This document shows positions 52,441 to 60,926 of a stretch of DNA of 64,000 nt, piece by piece. A model generated the notes under the pieces. It saw nothing but the letters and a program-made list of their open reading frames with translations, did not search any database and was not told the origin of the DNA. The DNA lies in contig NZ_JACFTD010000018.1 of assembly GCF_014282005.1 (NCBI RefSeq), forward strand, positions 1 through 64,000. Reading direction: 5' to 3'. A program made the translations under genes and the position numbers. The DNA comes from Sporosarcina sp. BP05 (GTDB taxonomy: Bacteria; Bacillota; Bacilli; Bacillales_A; Planococcaceae). The stretch's first letter is position 1, and each line of letters opens with the position of its first letter.

Positions 52441-53160
52441 AAAACCGACCAGGAGTACTAGTCGGTTTTTTTTGCTGTTTTAAGTTGGAAATCGTGCCTG
52501 TAGGGGCTTTTTTAAGGCTCTTTCAAACTCTTTTAGGTACAATCCCCCGTTAATTCTTTTAATCTCCTTTAAGGATCTAAGTTCCAGTAATTTTTAAAGA
52601 TTTAAGGTCAACTTCTGTTGCTGGGGTTGCCAAAGGTCTACTAAGAGGTTGTAAGTGAGAAAGGCCCTCACTAACAACCTCTAAGTATCTCGCTTGTATC
52701 TAAAAAGCCCGATAACAACAACTCGTAAAAGATGGCCACTTTCAAAGTGCGTGAAAGTAGCCATCTTATAACGGTTTGTAAGTTCCTGTCCTTTTCTTAA
52801 CGATCCAACGACAACAAAGATCAAGTGACTAAGTTCAAGTGCCTAAATTCCAGACCTATTCCCACTTGTCTACTGGTAGCCCCCTTTTGTTATGGTTCAT
52901 TTTTAGTGTACTAAGCCGTTTGCTTAAATGTGATTATAGACTGGCTGCTCAAAAATAAAAGGGTAAAATGCTACTCCTTACAGTCGCCCTTTCATTTTTG
53001 AACAGCCAGTCTAAGCCCGAATCACAGCAAACGACTAAGTACACTGAAAAAAATGAACCATAAACAACAAAAGGTGAGAACCAGTATGCCGAGTGTGAAT
53101 ATGGAATTTAGTAAACCTTTCCAGCACCACCTAAGTTCCTAAAAAAAATGAGTTGGAAAA
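52441..53160 (+). repeat. structured element A, copy 2
   Basis: This is the second copy of the ~720-750-base multi-hairpin element (see 15068-15819). It starts with the CCGAC/GTCGG terminator and contains the AAGATGGCCACTTTCA/TGAAAGTAGCCATCTT stem and the long hairpin at 52887-53067. The short ORF after the hairpin starts identically (MPSVNMEFSKP) but shifts frame to 18 codons, arguing that it is not a conserved peptide. It lies upstream of the 53194-54943 anti-restriction run. Confidence 0.85.
52887..53067 (+). ncRNA. long hairpin of element A2
   Basis: The arms are about 75 nt, with inner stem ACTGGCTGCTCAAAAAT/ATTTTTGAACAGCCAGT. Compared with A1, four base pairs are changed on both arms with pairing kept; one pair has become C-A. 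Confidence 0.7.
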
Positions 53161-53193
53161 CAAAAAAACAAGAAAAAAAGGAGATAAAAAACA

Positions 53194-53546
53194 ATGAAAA
53201 ACCAAAAAGATTATAGAGCATGTTCATCTTGTAATAAATTCATGGTGATAGGATATACAAATGAAAATTTAGGCACTTATTATTGCACGAAAAAATGTTT
53301 AGACAGTTCCGTTTCAAAGAAAGAACAGAATGAAGAATTTGAAAATGAAAGTTTATATCATACCGATTGGGTAGACGACACCACTGTTTTTTCATATTCG
53401 ATAATCAATATATATCTTTGGAAGATGCTGAGTTTATTCAAAAAGAGTTTGGAAATCCAAGTAATAAAATAAAAGTTCTAGATTACGATTTTTCAAGACC
53501 TGTCTTTACAATTGAAAATAATCAACAGATTGAATTAGAAATTTAA
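53194..53546 (+). pseudogene. frameshifted zinc-finger protein
   Basis: The frame starts well (ATG after AAGGAG) with CSSCNKF...YYCTKKCLD, a treble-clef-like zinc knuckle, and reads to VDDTTVFSYS near 53400. There the coding signal switches frame: the continuation DNQYISLEDAEFIQKEFGNP and VLDYDFSRPVFTIENNQQIE runs to the stop at 53544-53546. A one-base deletion near 53402 explains it. As read, the product is 92 residues with a nonsense tail; the intact protein would be about 117. Confidence 0.75.
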
Positions 53547-53569
53547 CTAAAAAAAGGGGAGTGGAAAAA

Positions 53570-53833
53570 ATGAAATTATATTCAGAAGAAGAAAGAAACG
53601 AAATGGTTCTTTTAGTAAAGTGCGAAGGTAATTGGTCGAAATATACGCAACCGAAATACGAAACTTATACTTACGCATTTGCGAATGAGGGTTCTGGGGC
53701 GAGTGATTCAACGTTTGGGAGTGCGAGTTATTTCAGAAGATGGTTAAAAAATGAGTTGGAAAAAAATCCGGCAATTGAAAAAGGCATTACAGCTGAAGGA
53801 TATAAAATTTTAAACGATACAAAAATAAAATAA
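53570..53833 (+). CDS. small hypothetical protein
   Basis: The protein has 87 residues from the ATG after AAAGGGGAGTGG. It is hydrophilic with aromatic residues and a Gly/Ser-rich centre (NEGSGASDSTFGSASYFRRW). It is in the run leading to ArdC. No family recognised. Confidence 0.6.
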   Translation: MKLYSEEERNEMVLLVKCEGNWSKYTQPKYETYTYAFANEGSGASDSTFGSASYFRRWLKNELEKNPAIEKGITAEGYKILNDTKIK

Positions 53834-53927
53834 GCCGACTGCTACTGACATAGCAACCGACTAGGGCAAAGATTTGAGAGCCTTTGCCCCTCAATTCTAA
53901 CATACATAATCGAGAGGATGAGGGAAA

Positions 53928-54752
53928 ATGAGCAAAAATATTTATGAAATGGTAACGGAAAGAATAATAGAAAACCTTGAAAATGGTGTGATACCGTGGA
54001 GAATGCCTTTTCATCAGGGAATGGCAGTGAACTGGAATACAGGTAAACCATACAGAGGGATAAACGCAATACTCCTTGAATCAGGAGAGTACGCCACATT
54101 CAAACAAATCAAAGATGCAGGTGGGAAAGTAAAAAAAGGTGAAAAATCTCAAATGGTCGCCTTTTGGAAGATGCTGGAAATCAAAGACGGTGAATCCGAA
54201 AAAGATAAAACAATTCCCTTGATGCGCTTTTACAATGTCTTTGAAATAAATAAACAAGTCGAGGGCTTGGAATCGAAACGCGAAATAATTTCAGAGCAGC
54301 ACGACCCAATAGAAGAATGCGAAAAAATTATTGAAGATTATATATTGAAGCCCGAAGTTAAATATAAATCAGGAAGAGCTTTCTACAGTCCTTCAATGGA
54401 CTATGTGAGCGTGCCACCTCTTAAAGACTATAAAAGTGCGGAAGAATACTACGGAGTGCTCTTTCACGAGATACTACATTCTACCGGGCATGTAAGTCGC
54501 TTGAGGCGAGAAGGTGTACAGATTGGAAATGTATCATTTGGCAGTGAAACATATTCAAAAGAGGAATTAATAGCGGAAATTGGAAGCGCCATGCTTTGTA
54601 CAATTACAAAAATTGACCATGTCACTATAGACAATAGCGCAAGTTATATTGATGGATGGTTGCGGAAGTTGAAAAGTGATAAAAAATTCATTATCCAAGC
54701 TTCAGCAAATGCTCAAAAAGCAGTTGACTATATCCAAGGCACAACATTGTAA
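53928..54752 (+). CDS. ardC: ArdC-family anti-restriction protein
   Basis: The 274-residue protein has an N-terminal ssDNA-binding DUF1738 domain (about 1-120: IYEMVTERIIENLENGVIPW...PYRGINAILL...KGEKSQMVAFWK) and a C-terminal zincin-like metallopeptidase domain with HEILHSTGH at about 183-191. ArdC proteins protect incoming single-stranded plasmid DNA from restriction. The ATG follows GAGGATGAGGG. It sits behind element A2, fitting expression early after transfer. Confidence 0.88.
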   Translation: MSKNIYEMVTERIIENLENGVIPWRMPFHQGMAVNWNTGKPYRGINAILLESGEYATFKQIKDAGGKVKKGEKSQMVAFWKMLEIKDGESEKDKTIPLMRFYNVFEINKQVEGLESKREIISEQHDPIEECEKIIEDYILKPEVKYKSGRAFYSPSMDYVSVPPLKDYKSAEEYYGVLFHEILHSTGHVSRLRREGVQIGNVSFGSETYSKEELIAEIGSAMLCTITKIDHVTIDNSASYIDGWLRKLKSDKKFIIQASANAQKAVDYIQGTTL

Positions 54753-54775
54753 ACATACAAAGGAGATGTTATAAA

Positions 54776-54943
54776 ATGCCAGTATTCAATTTTAAAGTAA
54801 AAGACGATTTTTTCCCACAAGTATTTGAAGGCGAAATTGAAGCAGACACAAAAGAAAAAGCATTAGATGAAATTTCAGATTGGTACGCTATGGAATTAGG
54901 AACAGTAAGTGAAGCATTAGATATAAAAATAGAAACAGAATAA
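54776..54943 (+). CDS. 55-residue acidic protein
   Basis: ATG follows AAAGGAGATG. MPVFNFKVKDDFFPQVFEGE and the rest are strand-helix, very acidic. It lies 23 bases after ardC and is probably co-transcribed. DNA-mimic anti-restriction proteins are acidic, but this is only a compositional hint. Confidence 0.6.
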   Translation: MPVFNFKVKDDFFPQVFEGEIEADTKEKALDEISDWYAMELGTVSEALDIKIETE

Positions 54944-54948
54944 AATAT

Positions 54949-54982
54949 TATCCAAGCTTCAGCAAATGCACAAAAAACAAGA
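54949..54982 (+). repeat. short duplication of the ardC 3' end
   Basis: ATTATCCAAGCTTCAGCAAA then TGCACAAAAAACA nearly repeats 54700-54732 inside ardC. It may be a recombination scar. Confidence 0.7.
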
Positions 54983-54987
54983 TCCAG

Positions 54988-55006
54988 CGCCCCCCGAAGG
55001 GGGGCG
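54988..55006 (+). terminator. GC-rich terminator-like hairpin
   Basis: CGCCCCCC-GAA-GGGGGGCG is a perfect stem, unusually GC-rich for this region, at the end of the ardC run. No long T run follows, so efficiency is uncertain. Confidence 0.6.
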
Positions 55007-55037
55007 TAAATAAAAGTACTTCAATAAATTTCATATA

Positions 55038-55056
55038 CAAGTATACTTGCAAGTTC
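55038..55056 (+). promoter_or_regulatory. ACTTGCAAGT operator 5
   Basis: AAGTATACTTGCAAGT is present before a short coding remnant (55054-55141: SNVNKIIESGTIFDDISAYD then ENGEILYP) that lacks a start and looks like a truncated gene tail. Confidence 0.6.
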
Positions 55057-55156
55057 TAATGTTAATAAAATCATAGAGTCTGGCACCATTTTTGATGATA
55101 TATCTGCCTATGATGAAAATGGTGAGATTTTATACCCCTAAGAAATCTATGTATTA

Positions 55157-55336
55157 TCATTTCACAGTTGATCCTCGTTCATATAAGTAAGTTAATGAGA
55201 TTCCTTTTTTAGTAGCTACTTGTTTAATTAGATTTATTTCGTGATACATAGCATTAGACAAAATTCCGTCCTCTATGTTTTTGTTTATATGGTAATAAAA
55301 CCCTGCCATTATTTCTATTGGTAATCTATCATACAT
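55157..55336 (-). CDS. small hypothetical protein
   Basis: The protein has 59 residues from the ATG after AAAGGAG. It is helical (MYDRLPIEIMAGFYYHINKN) and ends with charged residues. Alone on the minus strand. No family recognised. Confidence 0.55.
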   Translation of the reverse strand: MYDRLPIEIMAGFYYHINKNIEDGILSNAMYHEINLIKQVATKKGISLTYLYERGSTVK

Positions 55337-55575
55337 AGAAACTCCTTTATCCTCCATTACAATACCTACCCTTTTAAAAGAAGTATACAGTCTATTCGGA
55401 CTATTACAAGGTGTAATAATTCTAGAAGTTATAACTTATGTACAGACATGGAAAAACTATTCGGTTTTGAAACATAAGACGTAGGATAGGAGCACCATCA
55501 AAAACTACGCATTTTTATTAAGATGTTTAGAGAACATTCACCTTCTTTGATGTATTATGTCAGAGGGGTGATTTT

Positions 55576-56169
55576 TTGAAGGGTTTTAAACAAGATGTTG
55601 ATAAAGCGATGCCATACATTATGCTAATATCGGTTTTATTGATGAATATTTTACTCATTGCAGGACTAGTGAAAATGTTTTTTGGTTGGGATTCGACGAT
55701 ACTTGCAGGAGTGATTGCTTTTTGGGGTGCTGTATTAGGTGGAACGATTACGTTGATGGGTGTAAATAAAACTATCAATGAAAATAGAAAAGGTGAAAGA
55801 GTAAAAGAAATTAAAACCGATTTGAAGTCAGTCGACGATTTGAACGACAAACTGTACAGGCTTTTCAGCAGTCTTTATCCGGATAAATTGATACCCGAAC
55901 AGGAACTGAATAACTTGAAACTTTTAAGAAACAAAGTAAGTTCATTAGCTAATTCGCCAGAAGTATTTGTTTTAGGGGATAATGTTAATAAAAAAATATT
56001 CGACTTAGGCAAGCTGATTACCGAATATGAATTGGCAGTAATGGTCATGAGAGATATTGAAGAAAACCCCATTGATGAGATTAGATTCGAAATCGTCAGT
56101 TGTTTTAGCGTTATTGAAAAAAGAAGAGAGGAATTACGAGAAGAGTATAAACAACTACAAGCACTTTAA
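55576..56169 (+). CDS. membrane protein with cytoplasmic coiled coil
   Basis: The 197-residue protein has two TM helices (about 13-36 and 44-62) followed by a long helical cytoplasmic domain of about 130 residues. TTG start after GAGGGGTGA. No family recognised. It ends at a hairpin terminator (AAGCAC/GTGCTTTTT, 56159-56183). Confidence 0.65.
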   Translation: MKGFKQDVDKAMPYIMLISVLLMNILLIAGLVKMFFGWDSTILAGVIAFWGAVLGGTITLMGVNKTINENRKGERVKEIKTDLKSVDDLNDKLYRLFSSLYPDKLIPEQELNNLKLLRNKVSSLANSPEVFVLGDNVNKKIFDLGKLITEYELAVMVMRDIEENPIDEIRFEIVSCFSVIEKRREELREEYKQLQAL

Positions 56170-56894
56170 ACGGTGCTTTTTGCGCTTATTTTAAGCGTTA
56201 TTTTGCACAACCAAATTTAAAACCCAACTCACAGCTTGGATAAGCGCTTTTATTGTTTAGAAAAGGCTTACTTTGAAGTGCAATTTACCGATTAAAGTGG
56301 CAGCATCCTGTATCCGGTGTTTGTCAACCCCTGTGTCACTCATATTTTCATTGTCACCCTTACACTGAATAATCGTAAAGTTATACTTTAGTAGAGGAAC
56401 TGAGATATTTTATAAATGGGTTTTAAGAGATATGAATTGGTTAAGACAATACGGGAATGTCCTAACTTATAAAAAAGGATTCACATGCTAATTATGGATA
56501 AATTCGAATGAACCCCCCATGACTTTTCGGGAGGGTTTTTCATCTACTCACCGTTGAGGTCAATCTGCATAACTATTCAGTTAGATATGCCAGACGTTTA
56601 CCAGAAAGCCCGTTGATTCTACAATGTATATTTCGTGCATAAAGAAAGTGAAGGGCCATAGGAAGGTAACTGAGGTGTTGGAAGGGGGTGCCTGTCTGGA
56701 TCAACTGCCGAGAATCGGTGTTATGTTAACCTCGTGTGCATGCCGTATGCAAGGTCGTTCAGCGATCGAATCGAGTTTCTTGTTCAACTAACGGGACAGG
56801 TTAGTTCAAAAAGAATTATATAAAAAATATTGAAAATTGAAACTTTGTATTTGTTGACCCGTATAAAAGGAAACAGATATAAGGAGGTATTTAG
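56170..56894. other. gene-poor junction with repeats
   Basis: No convincing gene. It contains a D2 repeat (56178-56208), a hairpin AACCCCCC...GGGAGGGTTTTT (56512-56539) and a D1 long-form copy (56700-56815). This marks the right change from plasmid-type to host-type DNA. Confidence 0.5.
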
Positions 56895-57296
56895 ATGAAA
56901 CGTTTTATGTATTATTTTGTTTGGGTTTTTTTTATTGGTTTCATCTGTTATTTAGGTAGCCTATATTATATGAGTTTAAAATCCATTGCCCAAACAACGT
57001 TTGATAACAAATTATTCTTAATTTACAGTCTCGTTTTTCCAGTCATTATTGGGATGCTATTAAAGCTACCTGTATTGGTCAAGGACATTCAGCAACAGAA
57101 AAAATGGACATTCGATTGGGTGAAATTGTTAGCAATTGGTGCCCCAACTTTTTTTATCGTAACTTCTCCCATTTGGATTTATACCTCATTTGGTGAACAT
57201 TTTTCGGATTATTTAAGAATAACAATTAGTACTCCATTCGCGACAGCAGCAGGAATAGTACTTGGATACTGCTTGTTAGATATTCTGAAAAAGTAA
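56895..57296 (+). CDS. four-TM membrane protein
   Basis: The 133-residue protein has TM helices at about 5-27, 40-60, 75-97 and 108-130. ATG follows AAGGAGG. No family recognised. A D1 repeat follows immediately. Confidence 0.7.
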   Translation: MKRFMYYFVWVFFIGFICYLGSLYYMSLKSIAQTTFDNKLFLIYSLVFPVIIGMLLKLPVLVKDIQQQKKWTFDWVKLLAIGAPTFFIVTSPIWIYTSFGEHFSDYLRITISTPFATAAGIVLGYCLLDILKK

Positions 57297-57354
57297 AACA
57301 CTAATAATAACCAGTCAGGACTGTGTTGATGAAGCGGGTTGCATTGGAGACTCT

Positions 57355-57500
57355 TCTTCTTCAACTAACGGGTAGCTTTAGTTAAAAATCGGCTGCCTTT
57401 ACAGGGCAGCTTTTTCTTATTGAGTAATGGAGTTAACTACTTCCGTGAACTGGCGTTATGTTAACCTGGTGTGTATAGAGGATGCAAGCTCGTCCAGCGA
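57355..57500 (+). repeat. dispersed repeat D1, long form
   Basis: CTTCAACTAACGGGTAGCTT, a GGCTGCCTTTACAGGGCAGC hairpin with a T run, then GTAATGGAGTTAACTACTTC and GAACTGGCGTTATGTTAAC. Nearly the same unit lies at 62121-62250. Confidence 0.7.
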
Positions 57501-57513
57501 TCGAATCGATGTT

Positions 57514-58131
57514 TTAGGGATTGGATGTAAAGATATTTTCCAATTCTCTAACCTTGTTCCCGTCCATCAAATGTGACACGCCAAAAGTTTCCCCTTCGCC
57601 ATTCTTGTTGATGGCAACGTCAAGGTCATTCAATAGTTGCTTCATATATTCAAATGATTTTTCAGTATTTTTGGGAACGGGCTTCCAGTTCTTCACGTGG
57701 TCAAGGTTGGTCTTTTCCTTTCCCGTATTTTCGATATGTGCGGTTCGTACAAATTGGTTATGATTTATTCCCGCAGCTAAAAGCCGCAAGTTCGAGAAAT
57801 CTTCATCAAAGCCAACTTCTGTGTGGTGAACAGATTGGGACATACTTTCGATTGCTTCTTGCGCTTTTATGTAATAAACAAATCCGATGTCGTTCCCCGC
57901 TTCATCGAATCGTTCTTCGGGTGGTCGATTAAATTCCGCCAACGTTTCAGCAACCCATTCTTTCGTTTGCGGCAAAAATTCGGGAAGTTCATTTCCCGCT
58001 ACTTCTTCCAGTTCAACCTCTGCCGTTTCCTTAACTTTTGAATTCCCTTCAGGATTTATTTCATCCTTCCCACATGCCACCAACAATCCGCAAACCAAAA
58101 CACCGACCATTCCAACTTTGTTTAGTTTCAA
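57514..58131 (-). CDS. lipoprotein, family L copy 1
   Basis: The 205-residue protein has a lipobox (LLVAC, Cys at 20). A paralogue lies at 58393-59070; both share a W..(E/S)x(L/M)xxF/L helix, FxYYxKAQ, and GETFG(V/M)(S/T)HL(M/L)(D/N)G near the C-terminus. Function unknown. Extracytoplasmic. Confidence 0.72.
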   Translation of the reverse strand: MKLNKVGMVGVLVCGLLVACGKDEINPEGNSKVKETAEVELEEVAGNELPEFLPQTKEWVAETLAEFNRPPEERFDEAGNDIGFVYYIKAQEAIESMSQSVHHTEVGFDEDFSNLRLLAAGINHNQFVRTAHIENTGKEKTNLDHVKNWKPVPKNTEKSFEYMKQLLNDLDVAINKNGEGETFGVSHLMDGNKVRELENIFTSNP

Positions 58132-58277
58132 GAATCATTACCCCCTTACAATTTTACCCAAACCTTACCATTCGTATTTTGAAAGGTCAATATAATAAGC
58201 GATTAAATAACAAGAGTGAATTCACACCCCGTTGCTATGTCCATGGCCTATACAAACTCGTTCAGCCATCGAATACC

Positions 58278-58312
58278 TTCTTCAACTAACCGGCCAGTAT
58301 AGTCAATCTTAC
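58278..58312 (+). repeat. dispersed repeat D1 copy
   Basis: CTTCTTCAACTAACCGGCCA followed by GTATAGTCAATCTT lies between the two paralogous lipoprotein/membrane genes. Confidence 0.6.
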
Positions 58313-58392
58313 CAATAAAGTATCAATACAGAACTTTCCCTATTAAAATTTAGGTGATGTGAGAGGCCGGGAGTTAATCCCCCCCTCCTACT

Positions 58393-59070
58393 CTATTTCG
58401 CGTTTAAAAATGGTTCAATTTCAGTAACCTTTGCGCCGTTCAATAGATGAGTCATGCCAAACGTTTCGCCTACCCCGCTATGATTGAATGCAACGTCAAG
58501 GTCGTTCACCAACTGACTGAAGTATTCGAACGCTTGCCGCATATTATCGTCGCTCGGTTTCCATTGATCGTAAAGTGACGTGTCTTCCTTCGCTCGCCCG
58601 TACGAGTCTAAATGCGACGTGCGGGAAAATTGAAGAAGCGATATGCGACCCTCAAGCCCAATCAAATTATGAAATTCTTTTTCTAAATTTGTGTCCCCTA
58701 AGAAGATCGGTGTTCGGTTCGGGTATGAGTCCATGACTTTTTGTGCTTTCAAGTAATATTCGAACCCTTCGTCATTGTTCGCTTCTTTCAATCGAGGGTC
58801 GTCCAACGGTGCGGAAAGCATTGCATTCATTTCCGAAAGCCACACGCCGATTTCCTTGTCGTACACTATAGCTACAGGTTCGGTCGATCCCTTTGAAACT
58901 TCGTCAACCTTTATAGTTACAGGTTCGGTCGATTCCTTTGAAACTTCGTCAACCTTTATACTCTTTATTTCGTCACCGCTTGGCTTCGCATCTCCCGTGT
59001 ATGCACGTACCCCCACGATTGCAACACCAATCACAAGAACAATAGAACCTATTAATAATTTGGATTTCAT
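58393..59070 (-). CDS. membrane-anchored protein, family L copy 2
   Basis: The protein has 225 residues from the ATG after GGGGGGG. An N-terminal anchor (about 5-23) lacks a lipobox cysteine, unlike copy 1. An internal tandem repeat (IKVDEVSKESTEPVT twice) lies at about 38-65, followed by the same domain as copy 1. This suggests duplication followed by a change in anchoring. Confidence 0.7.
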   Translation of the reverse strand: MKSKLLIGSIVLVIGVAIVGVRAYTGDAKPSGDEIKSIKVDEVSKESTEPVTIKVDEVSKGSTEPVAIVYDKEIGVWLSEMNAMLSAPLDDPRLKEANNDEGFEYYLKAQKVMDSYPNRTPIFLGDTNLEKEFHNLIGLEGRISLLQFSRTSHLDSYGRAKEDTSLYDQWKPSDDNMRQAFEYFSQLVNDLDVAFNHSGVGETFGMTHLLNGAKVTEIEPFLNAK

Positions 59071-59306
59071 GTGATTCCCCCCCATTCTAATTTATACAAA
59101 GTATACCATTAATGTGTAATAATGCGGATGCGATGTGCAATACTGGCTGGTTTTTAAACGCTTGCCCGATACAGCAAGATATTGCTTCAGTTGATTTGTA
59201 TTCAGCAATTCCATTTTACATCATTAAAATAACCAATTAGTAGCAAAGACTGTAACTTGGGGGGATAAGGACTCCGGAATGTATTTGTTGATGATAGTGT
59301 AAGACA
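59071..59306. other. intergenic region
   Basis: No gene or notable repeat is seen between the family-L gene and the start of repeat copy B. Confidence 0.4.
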
Positions 59307-60016
59307 GTTTCGTTTCCAACACGTCATGGGCAGGTTCGGATAAGTCTAGATGAATGTGATACACGGTCTCTATTTCAATCTGCTCATCCTTTTTGAGACA
59401 GCCTCGTTTGAGGTTTTTTTTATAATAGACCCACGCACTTATGTCATAAAATAAATATATTATTTTCAGAAAAGTTAATCATAATATGATATTATGGTAT
59501 TGATTAGGAGGGTATTATGAAGAAAATACTTTTAATTCTGCCTATTTCACTTTTTCTTATATGTTTAGCTGCGTGTAACGAGAAGGGGGAAATTGGAGAG
59601 CTAGTTATGTAATAACTGAGTCTAACCTTTCACATACTATCTTTTACATCGGTAATGAGAAAGTTCCTGAAACGATAGATTATACTATTTCCCATAACTA
59701 CCGAGGTAGAAACTTAGCTGTGAAAAACTATCCCCTAAATAAAGATGGCTTAATTGAATCAACAAAGCCAGATTCTACCGAAGATTCATTACATCAAGTG
59801 GATGAAAGTATTGCCTTAAAGATAAGTTGGGAAGGTAAAGAAGAAGTACTTAATTTAAAGCGTAAATAGACTTACACAGAATTGAATGGATTTACAGTAT
59901 TTGTTCTTAAATCTATGACATCAGAAAATAGAAAAGCCTCGCACTATTTTCTGGATTTTTTATGCATAACTTTAAAATTGAAAGCGGCCAATCTAACACA
60001 ATGGAAATATGTTAGA
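59307..60016 (+). repeat. direct repeat copy B
   Basis: This is the uninterrupted partner of 1630-2270 + 5114-5219. It holds a truncated transposase remnant (59307-59420), the broken lipoprotein gene and the empty IS21 target (TATGACATCAG at 59917). Confidence 0.85.
59517..59869 (+). pseudogene. small lipoprotein gene broken by a 28-base deletion
   Basis: The signal and lipobox (LAAC) are intact, but after CNEKG the frame is lost and stops at 59610-59612. Compared with the copy at 1840-2220, 28 bases between two GAGAAGGG octamers are missing, the mark of slipped-strand deletion. The remainder is nearly identical. Confidence 0.88.
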
Positions 60017-60021
60017 TTCAC

Positions 60022-60067
60022 AAAAACAGCTTCATCCCTTGATGCAAAAGGGATGAAGCTGTTTTTT
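60022..60067 (+). terminator. terminator
   Basis: AAAAACAGCTTCATCCCTT pairs perfectly with AAGGGATGAAGCTGTTTTT around a 7-base loop. Confidence 0.85.
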
Positions 60068-60200
60068 ATCCGTGCATTTTTTTCGTTGCGCATTTGAATC
60101 TAACTTAATGCGTGTTACAATTAACTTAAGTTATATTGGGGTTTGTACGTTAAAATGCGTGAGGAGGTGTATCCCTTTTGCGTAATGGGATACTGAACAT

Positions 60201-60770
60201 ATGAAATTCGTTGAACCGATACGGGATCTTAACAAGATTAGCAGCATGAAAAAAATCCTTTTCGCACAAAGTGAAAGGAATTATCTCTTATTTACGCTTG
60301 GCATCAATTCTCCTTATCGCATTTCGGACTTAATTAGGGTGCAATTTAAGCATGTATTAGATTCCAAAAAAAGCGTGCGTTCGCACTTGATCATGATTGA
60401 ACAAAAGACAGGGAAGGAAAACAAGGTGGCTCTTTCTAAAGGGGTCAAAAAAGCGATTGAAGCGTATGCTGATCAGTATTATGAGGGGGATCCGGAAGCC
60501 TATTTATTCAGGAGCCGGAAAGGGACGAATCAAGCAATTAGTCGGGTCCAGGCCTGGACCATTATGAGTGATGCAGCGAACGAGTTAGGTCTCGAAAACA
60601 TCGGGACGCATTCCCTTCGAAAAACGTTCGGCTACCATCAGATAAAGAGAGGGACCAATATTACGCTCTTGATGAAGATGTTTAACCATAGTTCCGAGAG
60701 TGTTACATTACGGTATATAGGCATCACACAGGACGATATGGATGCAGCTGTTCAAGCCCTGGACCTTTAA
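60201..60770 (+). CDS. tyrosine recombinase / integrase (short form)
   Basis: The 189-residue tyrosine recombinase is essentially only the catalytic domain: Arg I in SPYRISDLIRVQ, Lys near IEQKTGKENKV, box II THSLRKTFGYH, and nucleophile Tyr in VTLRYIGIT. The N-terminal SAM-like core-binding domain is missing, as in several short Bacillus recombinases. It lies just right of repeat copy B. AATGCGTG direct repeats (60099 and 60154) and an AACTTAAGTT palindrome upstream are possible binding sites. Confidence 0.88.
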   Translation: MKFVEPIRDLNKISSMKKILFAQSERNYLLFTLGINSPYRISDLIRVQFKHVLDSKKSVRSHLIMIEQKTGKENKVALSKGVKKAIEAYADQYYEGDPEAYLFRSRKGTNQAISRVQAWTIMSDAANELGLENIGTHSLRKTFGYHQIKRGTNITLLMKMFNHSSESVTLRYIGITQDDMDAAVQALDL

Positions 60771-60926
60771 GGCCATCCATCAGAATGCTTCTTAACGCGT
60801 CCACTGTATACTAACAATAAGGTCTGTTGAAAATGATAGGTTCAGGGAGTTTTATTCGAAGTAGATTGTTTCCCTTCAGTAAAATGAAGGTGTTTAAAAA
60901 TGTAGCGTTAAGATGGAGGGATAATA

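Noticed and set aside
55054..55141. Short coding tail SNVNKIIESGTIFDD...
   Set aside because: No start codon or ribosome site; kept only as a remark under operator 5 as a probable gene remnant.
57521..58289. Overlapping plus-strand frames opposite the family-L gene
   Set aside because: Antisense to a gene with lipobox and clear start; no ribosome sites.
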